Positions 18,133 through 27,439 of a stretch of 64,000 bases of DNA are shown piece after piece; position 1 is the first letter of the stretch, and each line of letters starts with the position of its first letter. Origin of the DNA: Martelella limonii (GTDB lineage: Bacteria > Pseudomonadota > Alphaproteobacteria > Rhizobiales > Rhizobiaceae); assembly GCF_013344475.1 (NCBI RefSeq), contig NZ_JABUOU010000004.1:21192-85191 (forward strand), written 5' to 3'. Below the pieces are notes generated by a model, which saw nothing but the letters and a program-made list of their open reading frames with translations, did no database searches and was not told the DNA's origin. Position numbers and translations under genes: made by a program.

Positions 18133-19359
18133 ATGAGACGTGTTGTCGTTACAGGATTGGGAATCGTATCCTCGATCGGAAACGATGCCGCCGAAGTCAC
18201 CGCCTCGCTGCGTGAGGCGAAATCGGGCATTTCGTTCTCCCCGGACTTTGCCGAGCACGGATTCCGCTGCCAGGTCTGGGGCAGCCCCGACATCGATACC
18301 ACCGACATGGTGGATCGCCGTGCCATGCGCTTTCTGTCGCAGGGCGGCGTCTGGAATCACATCGCCATGAAGCAGGCGATCGCCGATTCCGGGCTTGAGG
18401 AAAGCGATTATAGCGAAAAGCCGCGCGTGGGCATCATCATGGGCTCTGGCGGCCCGTCCACCCGGACCCTGATCGAAGCGGCCGATATCACCCGCAAGAA
18501 CAATTCGCCGAAGCGGATCGGCCCGTTTGCCGTTCCGAAGGCAATGTCGTCCACGGCCTCGGCCACGCTTGCGACCTGGTTCAAGATCCACGGCGTCAAC
18601 TACTCGATCTCGTCGGCCTGCTCGACATCTGCGCATTGCATCGGCAACGCCGTTGAGATGATCCAGTGGGGCAAGCAGGACATGATGTTCGCCGGCGGCC
18701 ACGAGGATCTCGACTGGACGATGTCGAACCTGTTCGATGCGATGGGCGCCATGTCGAGCGATTTCAACGAAAGCGACCCGACGCGGGCATCGCGCGCCTA
18801 TGACGCCAAGCGCGACGGCTTCGTGATTGCCGGCGGCGCCGGTGTCGTCGTGCTGGAAGAGCTGGAGCACGCCAAGGCACGCGGCGCGAAGATCTACGGC
18901 GAAGTGGTCGGCTACGGCGCGACCTCCGATGGCTACGACATGGTCGCCCCGTCCGGCGAAGGCGCAGTGCGCTGCATGAAGATGGCAATCGAGACCGCCT
19001 CCGGCGAAATCGATTACATCAACACCCACGGCACTTCCACACCGGTCGGCGACAGCCGCGAGATCGGCGCGATCCGCGAAGTCTTCGGTGACAAGATGCC
19101 ACATATCCAGTCGACCAAGTCGCTCACCGGCCATTCGCTCGGTGCTGCAGGCGTTCAGGAGGCGATCTACAGCCTGCTGATGATGCATGAAGGCTTTATC
19201 GGCGAAAGCGCCCACATTGAGGAGCTCGATCCCGAGTTCGACGGCGTGCCGATCGTGCGGCAGCGCATCGACAACGCGAAGATCGACACCGTTCTTTCAA
19301 ACTCGTTCGGCTTTGGCGGCACGAACGCTACGCTGGTCTTCCAGCGCTACAATGGATAA
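18133..19359 (+). CDS. fabB: 3-oxoacyl-ACP synthase I FabB
   Basis: A 408-residue beta-ketoacyl-ACP synthase that elongates the cis-3-decenoyl-ACP made by FabA. The Cys-His-His triad is visible: [12 protein letters not shown] (Cys near residue 163), [11 protein letters not shown] and [13 protein letters not shown]. The C-terminal [15 protein letters not shown] is typical. It starts 36 bases after fabA and its stop overlaps fabI by 8 bases. Confidence 0.95.
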   Translation: MRRVVVTGLGIVSSIGNDAAEVTASLREAKSGISFSPDFAEHGFRCQVWGSPDIDTTDMVDRRAMRFLSQGGVWNHIAMKQAIADSGLEESDYSEKPRVGIIMGSGGPSTRTLIEAADITRKNNSPKRIGPFAVPKAMSSTASATLATWFKIHGVNYSISSACSTSAHCIGNAVEMIQWGKQDMMFAGGHEDLDWTMSNLFDAMGAMSSDFNESDPTRASRAYDAKRDGFVIAGGAGVVVLEELEHAKARGAKIYGEVVGYGATSDGYDMVAPSGEGAVRCMKMAIETASGEIDYINTHGTSTPVGDSREIGAIREVFGDKMPHIQSTKSLTGHSLGAAGVQEAIYSLLMMHEGFIGESAHIEELDPEFDGVPIVRQRIDNAKIDTVLSNSFGFGGTNATLVFQRYNG

Positions 19360-20176
19360 TGCGCAAATGACCGGACTTATGAAAGGCAAACGCGGCCTCA
19401 TCATGGGCGTTGCCAACAACCACTCCATCGCCTGGGGCATTGCCAAGGCGGTTCACGCCGAGGGCGCCGAACTGGCCTTCACCTATCAGGGCGAGGCGCT
19501 CGGCAAGCGGGTTCATCCGCTCGCGGCGGAACTTGGCTCCGATTTCGTGGTGCCTTGCGATGTCGAGGATATTGCAAGCGTTGATTCGGTTTTCGCCGCG
19601 ATCAAGGAACGCTGGGGCAAGCTCGACTTCGTCGTCCATGCCGTCGGCTTCTCCGACAAGAGCGAGCTGAAGGGCCAGTACGCCAACACCACGCGGGAAA
19701 ATTTCATCCGCACCATGGTGATCTCGTGCTTCTCCTTCACCGAGATCGCCAAGCGCGCGGCAGAGCTGATGCCGGATGGCGGCTCCCTCCTGACGCTGAC
19801 CTATGGCGGCTCCACCGCCGTCGTGCCGAATTACAATGTGATGGGCGTGGCCAAGGCCGGGCTTGAAGCGTCGATGCGCTATCTCGCGGGCGACTTCGGG
19901 CCGCAGGGTATCCGCGTCAATGCGATCTCCGCAGGGCCGGTGCGCACGCTTGCCGGTTCCGGCGTCGGCGATGCCCGCCTTGTCTATGCCTGGCAGCAGC
20001 GCAATGCACCGCTCCGCCGTCCGACCACGATCGAGGATGTCGGCGGTTCCGCGCTCTATCTGCTCTCGGACATGTCGTCAGGCGTGACCGGCGAGATCCA
20101 TTTCGTCGACAACGGCTACAATATCCTGTCCATGCCGATTCCGGAGATGATGCGCCGCGGCGACCCCGAAACCTGA
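19352..20176 (+). CDS. fabI: Enoyl-ACP reductase FabI
   Basis: A 274-residue NADH-dependent SDR-type enzyme that reduces trans-2-enoyl-ACP in the last step of each elongation cycle. It shows the FabI start [21 protein letters not shown], the active-site [13 protein letters not shown] (Tyr-x6-Lys) and [17 protein letters not shown]. The ATG at 19352 lies inside the fabB stop region; a second ATG at 19367 is possible. It is the target class of triclosan and diazaborines. It ends the fab operon before a strong terminator. Confidence 0.95.
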   Translation: MDNAQMTGLMKGKRGLIMGVANNHSIAWGIAKAVHAEGAELAFTYQGEALGKRVHPLAAELGSDFVVPCDVEDIASVDSVFAAIKERWGKLDFVVHAVGFSDKSELKGQYANTTRENFIRTMVISCFSFTEIAKRAAELMPDGGSLLTLTYGGSTAVVPNYNVMGVAKAGLEASMRYLAGDFGPQGIRVNAISAGPVRTLAGSGVGDARLVYAWQQRNAPLRRPTTIEDVGGSALYLLSDMSSGVTGEIHFVDNGYNILSMPIPEMMRRGDPET

Positions 20177-20215
20177 AACGGGGCTCCTGACGGGACGAAT
20201 TTAACCACAGGTTGC

Positions 20216-20252
20216 AAAAGGCGCGCTCATTGCTTTGAGCGCGCCTTTTTTA
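20216..20252 (+). terminator. Intrinsic terminator of the fab operon
   Basis: A long hairpin (arms about AAAAGGCGCGCTCA and TGAGCGCGCCTTTT, loop of about 5 bases) runs into a T-rich tail 40 bases after the fabI stop. Confidence 0.9.
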
Positions 20253-20880
20253 TTTCAAGTCCTTCGGCCGGCGCAAATGCAGCGTTTCATGGCGGCCCCA
20301 TGGTGCGGACCCGAAGACCAAAGCGCCCGAAAGCCACTGTTTCACACCTCGTGAATATGGGCATAATCCATTGTTTTATAGAGATATTATTGGCCAAAAC
20401 GAGGACACGTCCGGCCTCCCGGCTGACTGCCTCGCGCGCCTGTGGAGGCCCGAAACGGGCCGAGTCCGCCCCCTCGAAGCCGGCGTTAACACTTTGTTCA
20501 GTTTTGATGCCGTTTCCACCTGACCGAGAACCGTGATCGAGCGCGATTCATCATGGGAACATCTCCACGCCACGAAGACAGCAATCAGTTTAATCGCCTG
20601 ACTTATATAGCTTTTCCTGCAACCAGGCGTATTCCGGCTGCGCCAGGCACCACCGAATACCGGGGAAATGCGAGCCTGGCGCCGGTCACCGGTTCTGTTG
20701 CGTTTCTGCACCACACCCCTTTATTCAATCAACTGATTTATATTTCCACCTATGGTTCATTGAGACGAAGCAGCAAGACGTTGTTAATGAGCATCAGAAG
20801 CCGGGGGGCAATTCGCCGGACTTCACTAAATCGAGGCTCAGGCCTCCTTACCAAGCTCGATTAAACTTGAGGATTTAACT
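20253..20880. other. Gene-free leader region upstream of the porin
   Basis: About 630 bases without a convincing gene; short open frames here lack ribosome sites and family resemblance. The region is more AT-rich than its surroundings from about 20580. Close to the porin start, AATCGAG (20829-20835) can pair with CTCGATT (20856-20862), and GAGGC/GCCTC (20833-20846) forms an alternative small hairpin. This is probably a long porin promoter and 5' leader of the kind often targeted by small RNAs, but no individual element can be named. Confidence 0.4.
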
Positions 20881-21960
20881 ATGACCATCAAAAGCCTTTT
20901 CCTGGGCTCCGCAGCGGCTCTCGCAGCTGCTTCCGCCGCTCAGGCAGCTGATCCGGTCGTCGTGATCGAACCCGTTCAGGCGAACTATGTAGAAATCTGC
21001 GACGCTTTCGGCGCTGGCTATTTCTACATCCCCGGCACCGAAACCTGCCTTAGCGTTGGCGGTTATGTCCGTTTCCAGATCGACGCACAGACCGGCGCCA
21101 ACAGCCCGGACAGCTGGAACGTCTGGTCGCGTGGCCAGATCGCGATCAACTCGAAGACCGACACTGAGCTTGGCGCCCTGACCGGCAACATCACGCTCAA
21201 CAGCGAGTACTACTCGAACGACGGTTCGACGACCACCTACCTCGACGAAACCTACCTCGCCCTCGGCGGCTTCCAGGCTGGTCTCTTCTACAGCTACTGG
21301 GATGAAGGTCTTCTCGGCGAAATCGACGACCTGTCCGGCCAGACCCGCTTCAACTCGATCCGTTACGTATACGTTGGTGACGGCTTCATCGGCGGCATCT
21401 CGCTCGACGCTCTCGAGCCGAGCATGATCGGCCTGTCGAACAGCGGCAACAACGTTCCGCATCTCGGCGTTTCCGGTCGTATCGGCTTCCAGGCTGGCGG
21501 CGTTGGCGCCAAGCTCGATGTTGGTTACGACACCTACAACGAAGAAGCTTCGTTCCGTGCGATGACCTCGCTGGCACTCGGCCCGGGATCGCTTGACCTC
21601 GGTGCGAACTACTCGACCGGCTGGAACGCGTACGCCAACACCTATGGCGACAACGACTTCCTCGACTACTCGCTTCCGACCCCGACGACTCTGCCGGGCG
21701 TATACGCCGAGTGGGCACTTGCTGCCGGCTACAAGCTGAACGTTGCCGACAACTTCTCGGTCACGCCTGCTTTCCAGTGGACGTCTGCTAAGATCCCGGG
21801 TGCCGACAACGAAGACTTCTGGTCCGCTGGCGCCCTGTTCGACTACACGATCGTCGAAGGCCTGAGCGCGAAGCTCAACGTACAGTACACCGACACGCCT
21901 GATCAGTACTACGCTGATGACTACTGGGCCGGTTGGTTCCGTCTGCAGCGCGACTTCTAA
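20881..21960 (+). CDS. Major outer-membrane porin (rhizobial Porin_2 family)
   Basis: A 359-residue protein: signal peptide ending in AAQA-ADP, then the family block VEICDAFGAGYFYIPGTETCLSVGGYVRF with its paired cysteines, alternating beta-strand pattern, and the C-terminal strand WFRLQRDF with terminal Phe for BAM recognition. It matches the Omp2b/RopA type of Rhizobiales. Codon use is very biased to preferred codons (AAC, CTC, GGC), which fits strong expression. TTGAGGA precedes the ATG. Confidence 0.93.
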   Translation: MTIKSLFLGSAAALAAASAAQAADPVVVIEPVQANYVEICDAFGAGYFYIPGTETCLSVGGYVRFQIDAQTGANSPDSWNVWSRGQIAINSKTDTELGALTGNITLNSEYYSNDGSTTTYLDETYLALGGFQAGLFYSYWDEGLLGEIDDLSGQTRFNSIRYVYVGDGFIGGISLDALEPSMIGLSNSGNNVPHLGVSGRIGFQAGGVGAKLDVGYDTYNEEASFRAMTSLALGPGSLDLGANYSTGWNAYANTYGDNDFLDYSLPTPTTLPGVYAEWALAAGYKLNVADNFSVTPAFQWTSAKIPGADNEDFWSAGALFDYTIVEGLSAKLNVQYTDTPDQYYADDYWAGWFRLQRDF

Positions 21961-21975
21961 GTCTCGCAATAGATC

Positions 21976-22038
21976 GCAGGGTCCTTCGGGCCCTGCAGAT
22001 ACCCCCGGAGCGGCAACGCTTCCGGGGGTATTTTTTTT
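21976..22038 (+). terminator. Double hairpin and intrinsic terminator of the porin gene
   Basis: A first hairpin (GCAGGGTCC/GGGCCCTGC, 21976-21996) is followed by a strong stem ATACCCCCGGA/TCCGGGGGTAT (21999-22031) and eight Ts. The second is a textbook intrinsic terminator. Confidence 0.92.
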
Positions 22039-22093
22039 GGTTCAGGCAGGCGCTTTGAAGATGCCAGGCCCGGGCGCGTCCGTCCTTCCCCGG

Positions 22094-22127
22094 ACAAAAA
22101 AAGGGACGGCTTTCGGCCATCCCCTTC
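22094..22127 (-). terminator. Intrinsic terminator of the aruI-like operon
   Basis: On the minus strand, a stem of GGGGATGGC with GCCGTCCC is followed by a run of Ts (the AAAAAAA at 22096-22102 on the plus strand), about 50 bases beyond the stop of the decarboxylase gene. Confidence 0.8.
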
Positions 22128-22172
22128 TTCATCAGCCTTGATCGGGCCGGAACGGCCGTCGCGGATGCAACC

Positions 22173-23756
22173 TTACATCACGTATTCGACGATATGCGCC
22201 CCGCCTTTTCCAATGGAGGCCGCAATCGCCGCCACAAGAGCATCCTCGTCGCCAGCCCTTGCGAAGCCGAGCCCAAAGGCCTTCGCCATTGCCTCCATGT
22301 CGGGGGGCGTCGGCTTGACACCTTCCGGTGTGATGCCGGCATCCACCATGAAGGTCTCGATTTCGCGGTAGCCGTGATTGTTCCAGACGAGGAAGACAAC
22401 ATCGACCCCCTCGTCCACCGCCGTGCCGAGCTCGGCCAGCGAGAACTGCAGGCCGCCATCGCCGACAATGGCGACAACCGGGGTTGCGGGATCGCCGAGG
22501 GCTGCCCCGATGGCGCCTGGTGGCAGGTAGCCGAGCGAGCCGTAGCCGGTCGCCGAATTGAACCATGAGCCGGGACGCAGCGCATCGAAATAGAGATTTC
22601 CCGCATAGACGAGCTGTGTCGAATCGCCCACGAACCGGGCTTCGGGCACGATATCGCGGAGCCGATGCAGGAGCCCCACTTCGCCGGTGATTCTCCCATC
22701 GAGATTGGAAAGGGCTGCCTCGCGGGCAGTCTCTGCGCGCTTAAGGCCATTCTTGCCGGCAGACGCGGTCACATTTGGCAAAAGCCGTGTCAGCGCGCTG
22801 GCGCTGTCTTCCACCAGCGCGGCAACAACTTCCGGACCCGCTGCGATCTGCTCCGCGCCGCGATCGATCCGCACCAGACGGCTCATGGCCGGGATCCGGC
22901 CATCGCCATACATGTCGAAATCCGTTGGGCCAAACTCCGTACCGACGGCAAGCACCAGATCGCTTGCGGCAATCAGGTCGCGAACGCCGGGAAGGCTGGG
23001 GCTTGCGCAGACGCGCAGGCCATGGCCTGAAAGGAGCCCGCGGGCATTGGAAGTGAGCACCACCGGCGCATCGATCTTTTCGGCGAACGCGCGCAAGGCC
23101 TCATCGGCCCTCACAGCGCCGCCGCCTGCCAGGATCACCGGCGCTGACGCCTTTGAAATGGCTTCCGCCGCCGCTGCAAGCGCTGCTGCCTCCGCCTGCG
23201 GCTCGGCAGGCGCACCGAGGGCTGCCACCGGAACCGGCACGCGCTCGACCATGACATCGGTCGGAATTTCCAGATGGACGGGACCGGGGCGGCCCGCCTG
23301 TGCCAGCGAAAGGCAATCGGCGAGCGTGCGCGCAAGGTTCTCACCGGACGTCAGCGTGACAGAGGCCTTGGCGAAGGTCTTCATCATCCCGCTCTGATCA
23401 GGCAATTCGTGCAGGTAGCCCTGCCCCTTGCCAAGCGTCTTGCGTGCGTTGACGCCGGAGATCACCAGCATCGGCACAGAATCGGCCCGCGCCTGAGCCA
23501 TGGCGGTGATGGTGTTGGTGAGGCCGGGGCCGGTGATGATGAAACAGACGCCCGTCCTGCCGGTGACCCGGGCATAGCCGTCCGCCATGAAGCCTGCGCC
23601 CTGTTCATGACGGGGTGTCACATGGCGGATTTTCGACGTGGCAAGGCCACGGTAGAGCTCTGCCGTATGAACGCCCGGAATGCCGAACACCATGTCGACG
23701 CCATGCGCTTCCAGAAGGCGGACCAGCGCCTCGCCCACACTGATGTCATTGCTCAT
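22173..23756 (-). CDS. aruI: TPP-dependent decarboxylase, AruI-like (5-guanidino-2-oxopentanoate decarboxylase)
   Basis: A 527-residue thiamine-diphosphate enzyme of the acetolactate-synthase superfamily. It has the three usual domains: N-terminal PYR (VFGIPGVHTAELYRGL, RHEQGAGFMADGYAR), central, and C-terminal PP with GDGGLQFSLAELGTAVDEG ending in the WNNHGY metal site. GYLHELPDQ resembles AruI of Pseudomonas, which decarboxylates 2-ketoarginine to 4-guanidinobutyraldehyde. Its start overlaps the stop of an AruH-like aminotransferase gene by 4 bases, as expected for the arginine transaminase pathway. An acetolactate synthase role is less likely: no small subunit or ilv gene is near. Confidence 0.8.
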   Translation of the reverse strand: MSNDISVGEALVRLLEAHGVDMVFGIPGVHTAELYRGLATSKIRHVTPRHEQGAGFMADGYARVTGRTGVCFIITGPGLTNTITAMAQARADSVPMLVISGVNARKTLGKGQGYLHELPDQSGMMKTFAKASVTLTSGENLARTLADCLSLAQAGRPGPVHLEIPTDVMVERVPVPVAALGAPAEPQAEAAALAAAAEAISKASAPVILAGGGAVRADEALRAFAEKIDAPVVLTSNARGLLSGHGLRVCASPSLPGVRDLIAASDLVLAVGTEFGPTDFDMYGDGRIPAMSRLVRIDRGAEQIAAGPEVVAALVEDSASALTRLLPNVTASAGKNGLKRAETAREAALSNLDGRITGEVGLLHRLRDIVPEARFVGDSTQLVYAGNLYFDALRPGSWFNSATGYGSLGYLPPGAIGAALGDPATPVVAIVGDGGLQFSLAELGTAVDEGVDVVFLVWNNHGYREIETFMVDAGITPEGVKPTPPDMEAMAKAFGLGFARAGDEDALVAAIAASIGKGGAHIVEYVM

Positions 23757-24943
23757 GCCGAAGCCACCTTCCGTCTATCAATCAAGCCTTTCGCATGGCG
23801 GCGTATCCGCCCTGCCGCTTCCAGCAGAATCTCGTCAGGGACGGTCAGGCTGACGCGGATGAAGCCTGTGGCCTGTTCTCCGAACGAGGATCCCGGCATC
23901 ACCGCAACCTGTTCCGCCGCAAGCAAGCCGAGCGCGAAGGCTTCCCCATCGATACCGGTGGCGCGCACATCGACCAGAGCGAACATGCCGGCCTCCGGCA
24001 TGGAGCAGGAAATGCCCGGTGCGCCCGCAAGGGCGTTTACCACCAGCTCCGCCCGGCGCTTCAGCGATTGCCGCAGCGCCGCCGAGACACCGCTCGGGGT
24101 TTCGATCGCGGCTGCCGTTGCATCCGCAATGAAGGGCTGGTTTCCAAACAGCATGGTTTCCGCGACCGGCAGCAGCTTCTCGCTGAATTCCGCCGGCCCC
24201 ACGGCCCAGCCGCTGCGGAAGCCCGGCGCGGCATGCGATTTGGAGATCGATGATACGGCAATCGTCCGTTCCGGCGCAAAATCGCGCGGCGAGGCAAACG
24301 TGCCGCCGAAGATCAGTTCCTCATAGACCTCGTCGGAGATGATCCAGATGTCATGCCTTTCGCAGACATCCGCAATCGCAGCGACCTCTTCCTCAGAGAG
24401 AATCGCGCCCGTCGGATTGTGCGGCGTGTTGAGCAACAGCACCCGTGCATTCGGCGTGATCGCCTGCTCCAGAACGTCTGCGCGCATATGGAAACCGTCC
24501 TCGGGCCGAAGCGGAACGGGAACCATATCGGCGCCCGTGGCGCGGATCAGCCCTTCATAGGTGGCATAAAGCGGGTCTCCGACGAGAACCGCATCGCCCG
24601 CCTCGACCAGCGTCAGGAGCACGGCAAACAGTGCCGTCTGGGTCCCAGGAAAGCAGACGATATGCTCGTGGCCGACGGTTCGTCCCGAACCCGCGGTGTA
24701 ACGCTTCGAGATCGCATCGAGCAGCGCCGTCTCGCCCCGGCCATTGGAGTAGCCGGTACGGCCTTTTCCGAGCGCCGTCGTGATCGTTTCGGCCAGAATC
24801 GGATCGGGCGCGATGTCCGGCTCGCCGATCGTCAGTTCCAGAATGTCGGCGCCAGCGCGTTTCATCTCGCGGGCCTTCAGGTGGACAGCCCATTTGTCTG
24901 ATCCGAGCCCGCCCAGGCGTTCGGTAATTTTGGAGTAGTGCAT
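23753..24943 (-). CDS. aruH: PLP-dependent class I/II aminotransferase, AruH-like
   Basis: A 396-residue fold-type I aminotransferase. Visible: TIGEPDIAPDP near the N-terminus, NTPHNPTGAILS, the ISDEVYEELIF segment, the PLP lysine in SISKSHAAPGFRSGW, and the C-terminal Arg in GFIRVSLTVPD. With a 2-ketoarginine-type decarboxylase directly downstream (4-base overlap), the parsimonious role is arginine:pyruvate transamination to 2-ketoarginine. The frame is open far upstream, but ATG 24943 (MHYSKITERL) fits the family and abuts the TetR gene. Substrate is inferred from context. Confidence 0.8.
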   Translation of the reverse strand: MHYSKITERLGGLGSDKWAVHLKAREMKRAGADILELTIGEPDIAPDPILAETITTALGKGRTGYSNGRGETALLDAISKRYTAGSGRTVGHEHIVCFPGTQTALFAVLLTLVEAGDAVLVGDPLYATYEGLIRATGADMVPVPLRPEDGFHMRADVLEQAITPNARVLLLNTPHNPTGAILSEEEVAAIADVCERHDIWIISDEVYEELIFGGTFASPRDFAPERTIAVSSISKSHAAPGFRSGWAVGPAEFSEKLLPVAETMLFGNQPFIADATAAAIETPSGVSAALRQSLKRRAELVVNALAGAPGISCSMPEAGMFALVDVRATGIDGEAFALGLLAAEQVAVMPGSSFGEQATGFIRVSLTVPDEILLEAAGRIRRHAKGLIDRRKVASA

Positions 24944-24944
24944 A

Positions 24945-25568
24945 TCATTCACCTTCAAGCGTAAAACCGGTGATCGCCTCGACGGCGTGAAGCCCCGCCT
25001 GCAGCAATTCGCCGTCATCGAACATGTCGCCGGCAAGCGAGCCCTCGAGCCAGAGCCCGTCCAGCACCGCGTTGACCTCGATCGCCAGCCGCCGGACCAC
25101 CGCTTGCGGAGCCACACGCCCCGCCTCGCTGAAAGCTTCGGCAATCACGTTTTCGATCAGGATGCGATAGGCGCCGTAGGTCTCGCGGTGGATCTTGCCC
25201 ATCGCCGGATCGGCATGCGCCATGGCGATGAAGGCCGCCCAAAGCGACAGCCGGCGCGGATCGATCATGGGCGGCGTCAGGCAGGCGACAACGAAGGCCT
25301 TCAGCCTCGCCTTTGGCGGGCAGGCCGCAATCGCCTCGTTGCCAAGCGCCATCATCTCCTCCATCGTCGCGTGGTAAGCGGCGTGGAGGAGATGTTCCTT
25401 GGTTTCGAAATAGTGCCGGATCAGACCGCCGCTGACGCCGGCGCGCTCCGCCACTTCCCGCACCGTCGCATTCTGGATCCCGCCCTCGGCGATGCAGTCG
25501 AGCATCGCCTCGATGAGATCGGCGCGCCTTTCTGCATCGCCCGCGCGACGGAACGGCTTTCGGCTCAT
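24945..25568 (-). CDS. TetR/AcrR family regulator (BetI-like)
   Basis: A 207-residue regulator with an N-terminal TetR helix-turn-helix (NATVREVAERAGVSGGLIRH, YFETKEHLL) and a C-terminal ligand domain resembling BetI-type regulators. It is embedded in the operon, 1 base from the genes on each side, so it probably controls this locus in response to a guanidino substrate. The inverted repeat at 26477-26505 between the divergent arms is its likely operator. Confidence 0.85.
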   Translation of the reverse strand: MSRKPFRRAGDAERRADLIEAMLDCIAEGGIQNATVREVAERAGVSGGLIRHYFETKEHLLHAAYHATMEEMMALGNEAIAACPPKARLKAFVVACLTPPMIDPRRLSLWAAFIAMAHADPAMGKIHRETYGAYRILIENVIAEAFSEAGRVAPQAVVRRLAIEVNAVLDGLWLEGSLAGDMFDDGELLQAGLHAVEAITGFTLEGE

Positions 25569-25569
25569 A

Positions 25570-26439
25570 TCAGCCTCGCCAGATCGGCCGGGTCAGGCAG
25601 GTCGGGCCACCCTCGCAGGCAATGCAGAGCGCATCGGCTTCGAAGGTCTGCACCCGGCAGCCGGCCTCTTCCATCAGCGCCTTGGTCTTATCGAAGCCTG
25701 CAACAGCGACGACGTCGTTCGGCTTCAGCGGCAGAACATTGAGGTTCAGGCCGTTGGAGGCCATGAACTCGTCCTCGGGCGCTTCGATCAGTGTGTATCC
25801 GCGCGCTTTCAGGAGCTGATAGAAAGGCGCCGGCAGGAGCGGCGCATAGACCAGAGCCAGCTTGTCTGCGAGCGGCGAAATCACGCTCATCAGGTGCAGG
25901 CACGCCTCTTCGCCCTGCCACAGCGGCAGATCGAAGGAGAGAACCTCGACGCCATGGGGCGCGAGAATGTCGCGAAGCTGGGCGATGCCTTCGGCATTGC
26001 TGCGCACGCCGCGGCCGACGACGAGCGTTTTTTCGTCAACCCAGACGCAATCGCCGCCCTCGACCGTGGCATCGCCCGAAAGCCGACCGAGGATCGGAAC
26101 GCCGGCCGCGGTGTAAACCGCCTCATGGCCGGCCACTTCATCACGACGCAGGGGCTTGCCCATATTGAGCAGGATCGCGCCATGAACGGTGGCGAGCGAG
26201 GGATCGTGGGTGAACATCGCATCGGCGAGCCCGTCGCCCTTGTCCTCGAACCAGAGGATTTCAGCACCGGAAGCGGCGACCATATCGGCGAAGGCCGCAT
26301 ACTGCTCGATCGCCCGTGCAGCATCAAAAGTCGGGCCATAATGCCATTTGGCGGGATCCGCTTGTTTCAGGCTCTCGCCGGGTCTGCGCATGATCACCCG
26401 CTTGATCGGCTCCGCCATGGTCTGGGCACCGTAGGACAT
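25570..26439 (-). CDS. Dimethylarginine dimethylaminohydrolase (DDAH) family protein
   Basis: A 289-residue guanidino-group-modifying enzyme (pentein fold). Candidate active-site residues are visible: the acidic residues in VEGGDCVWVDEK, the His in CLHLMSVISPL and the nucleophile Cys281 in GGPTCLTRP close to the C-terminus. DDAH hydrolyses asymmetric N-methylated arginines to citrulline and methylamines; related enzymes act on arginine or other guanidino compounds. ATG 26439 has GGAG upstream. It is first in the operon with TetR, AruH-like and AruI-like genes and diverges from an amino acid ABC transporter, which supports a guanidino substrate. Confidence 0.83.
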   Translation of the reverse strand: MSYGAQTMAEPIKRVIMRRPGESLKQADPAKWHYGPTFDAARAIEQYAAFADMVAASGAEILWFEDKGDGLADAMFTHDPSLATVHGAILLNMGKPLRRDEVAGHEAVYTAAGVPILGRLSGDATVEGGDCVWVDEKTLVVGRGVRSNAEGIAQLRDILAPHGVEVLSFDLPLWQGEEACLHLMSVISPLADKLALVYAPLLPAPFYQLLKARGYTLIEAPEDEFMASNGLNLNVLPLKPNDVVAVAGFDKTKALMEEAGCRVQTFEADALCIACEGGPTCLTRPIWRG

Positions 26440-26476
26440 TCTGTCATCTCCGTCTGATATGATTTTGCCGTAGTTA

Positions 26477-26505
26477 TACACTTGCATAATAACTCCGCAA
26501 GTGTA
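26477..26505. promoter_or_regulatory. Inverted repeat, candidate TetR operator
   Basis: TACACTTGC (26477-26485) and GCAAGTGTA (26497-26505) form perfect 9-base arms separated by 11 bases in an AT-rich stretch between the divergent DDAH and ABC genes. Position, symmetry and the TetR gene in the operon make it the likely operator controlling both directions. Confidence 0.6.
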
Positions 26506-26588
26506 GTAATACACGGAAAGAATGCAACTAAGGGTCAGAAGCACCTCAGATGTGCCGGCCTGCCAACCGGGAACGGTGAACCGATTTA

Positions 26589-27386
26589 ATGAAGGCTGAA
26601 AAAACGCCGCAGGGCGACAATCCTGCTGAAGCGGTGGTCGTTGAGGATTTGCACAAATCCTTTGGCGACTTCGAGGTTCTGAAGGGCGTCTCTCTTGCAG
26701 CGCACCAGGGCAATGTGGTCGCCATTATCGGCGGATCAGGCTCTGGAAAATCAACGCTGCTGCGCTGCATCAACATGCTCGAGTGGCCGACGCGCGGCAA
26801 GGTCAGCGTGCATGGCGAAGAGATCGCACTGAAATCCGATGGCCAAGGCGGGCTGATGCCGGCCGACCGCAAGCAGATCCAGCGCATCCGCACCCGCCTC
26901 GCCATGGTCTTCCAGAATTTCAACCTCTGGCAGCATATGACGCTTATGCAGAACGTCATCGAGGTCCCCGTCCATGTCTTGGGCGTGAAACGCGACGAGG
27001 CGATCACGGAAGCCGAAACGCTTTTGAAGCGTGTCGGCCTCTACGAAAAACGCGAATCCTACCCGGCCTTTCTCTCCGGCGGCCAGCAGCAGCGCGCTGC
27101 CATTGCCCGCGCATTGGCCATGAAACCTGAAGCCATGCTGTTCGATGAGCCGACCTCCGCGCTCGATCCTGAGCTTGTCGGCGAGGTGCTGACCGTGATT
27201 CGCGACCTTGCGGAAGAAGGGCGCACCATGCTGCTCGTGACCCACGAGATGAATTTTGCCCGCGAAGTGGCAAGCGAAATCGTGTTTCTGCATGATGGCA
27301 AGGTCGAGGAACAGGGCGACCCGAAGACCGTCTTCGACAATCCGAATTCCGAACGGCTGAAAAAATTCATCAGCACCGTTCAGTAG
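26589..27386 (+). CDS. Polar amino acid ABC transporter, ATP-binding protein
   Basis: A 265-residue ATPase of the HisP/GlnQ family. Walker A GGSGSGKST, Q-loop in MVFQNFNLWQHMTLMQNV, signature LSGGQQQR, Walker B MLFDEPTSALD and the switch His in LLVTHEMNFAREV are all intact. The spacer between Walker A and the Q-loop has the insertion typical of arginine/histidine-type importers. It leads a four-gene transporter operon diverging from the DDAH operon; arginine or methylated arginine is the expected cargo by context. Confidence 0.92.
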   Translation: MKAEKTPQGDNPAEAVVVEDLHKSFGDFEVLKGVSLAAHQGNVVAIIGGSGSGKSTLLRCINMLEWPTRGKVSVHGEEIALKSDGQGGLMPADRKQIQRIRTRLAMVFQNFNLWQHMTLMQNVIEVPVHVLGVKRDEAITEAETLLKRVGLYEKRESYPAFLSGGQQQRAAIARALAMKPEAMLFDEPTSALDPELVGEVLTVIRDLAEEGRTMLLVTHEMNFAREVASEIVFLHDGKVEEQGDPKTVFDNPNSERLKKFISTVQ

Positions 27387-27439
27387 TCGCGGCGATTTTC
27401 TCCGCCATATAGGTAAGACTTCAACAGAGGGATAAATCC

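Noticed and set aside
20300..20864. Two small frames (78 and 103 codons) upstream of the porin
   Set aside because: No ribosome sites or recognisable families; the region fits a long promoter and leader better.
20875..21969. A 364-codon open frame exactly antisense to the porin
   Set aside because: Strong codon bias of the porin removes stops on the other strand; the porin has a signal peptide and barrel signature.
22173..23756. Acetolactate synthase large subunit
   Set aside because: No regulatory subunit or ilv neighbour, and the adjacent AruH-like aminotransferase and DDAH genes point to a guanidino keto acid.
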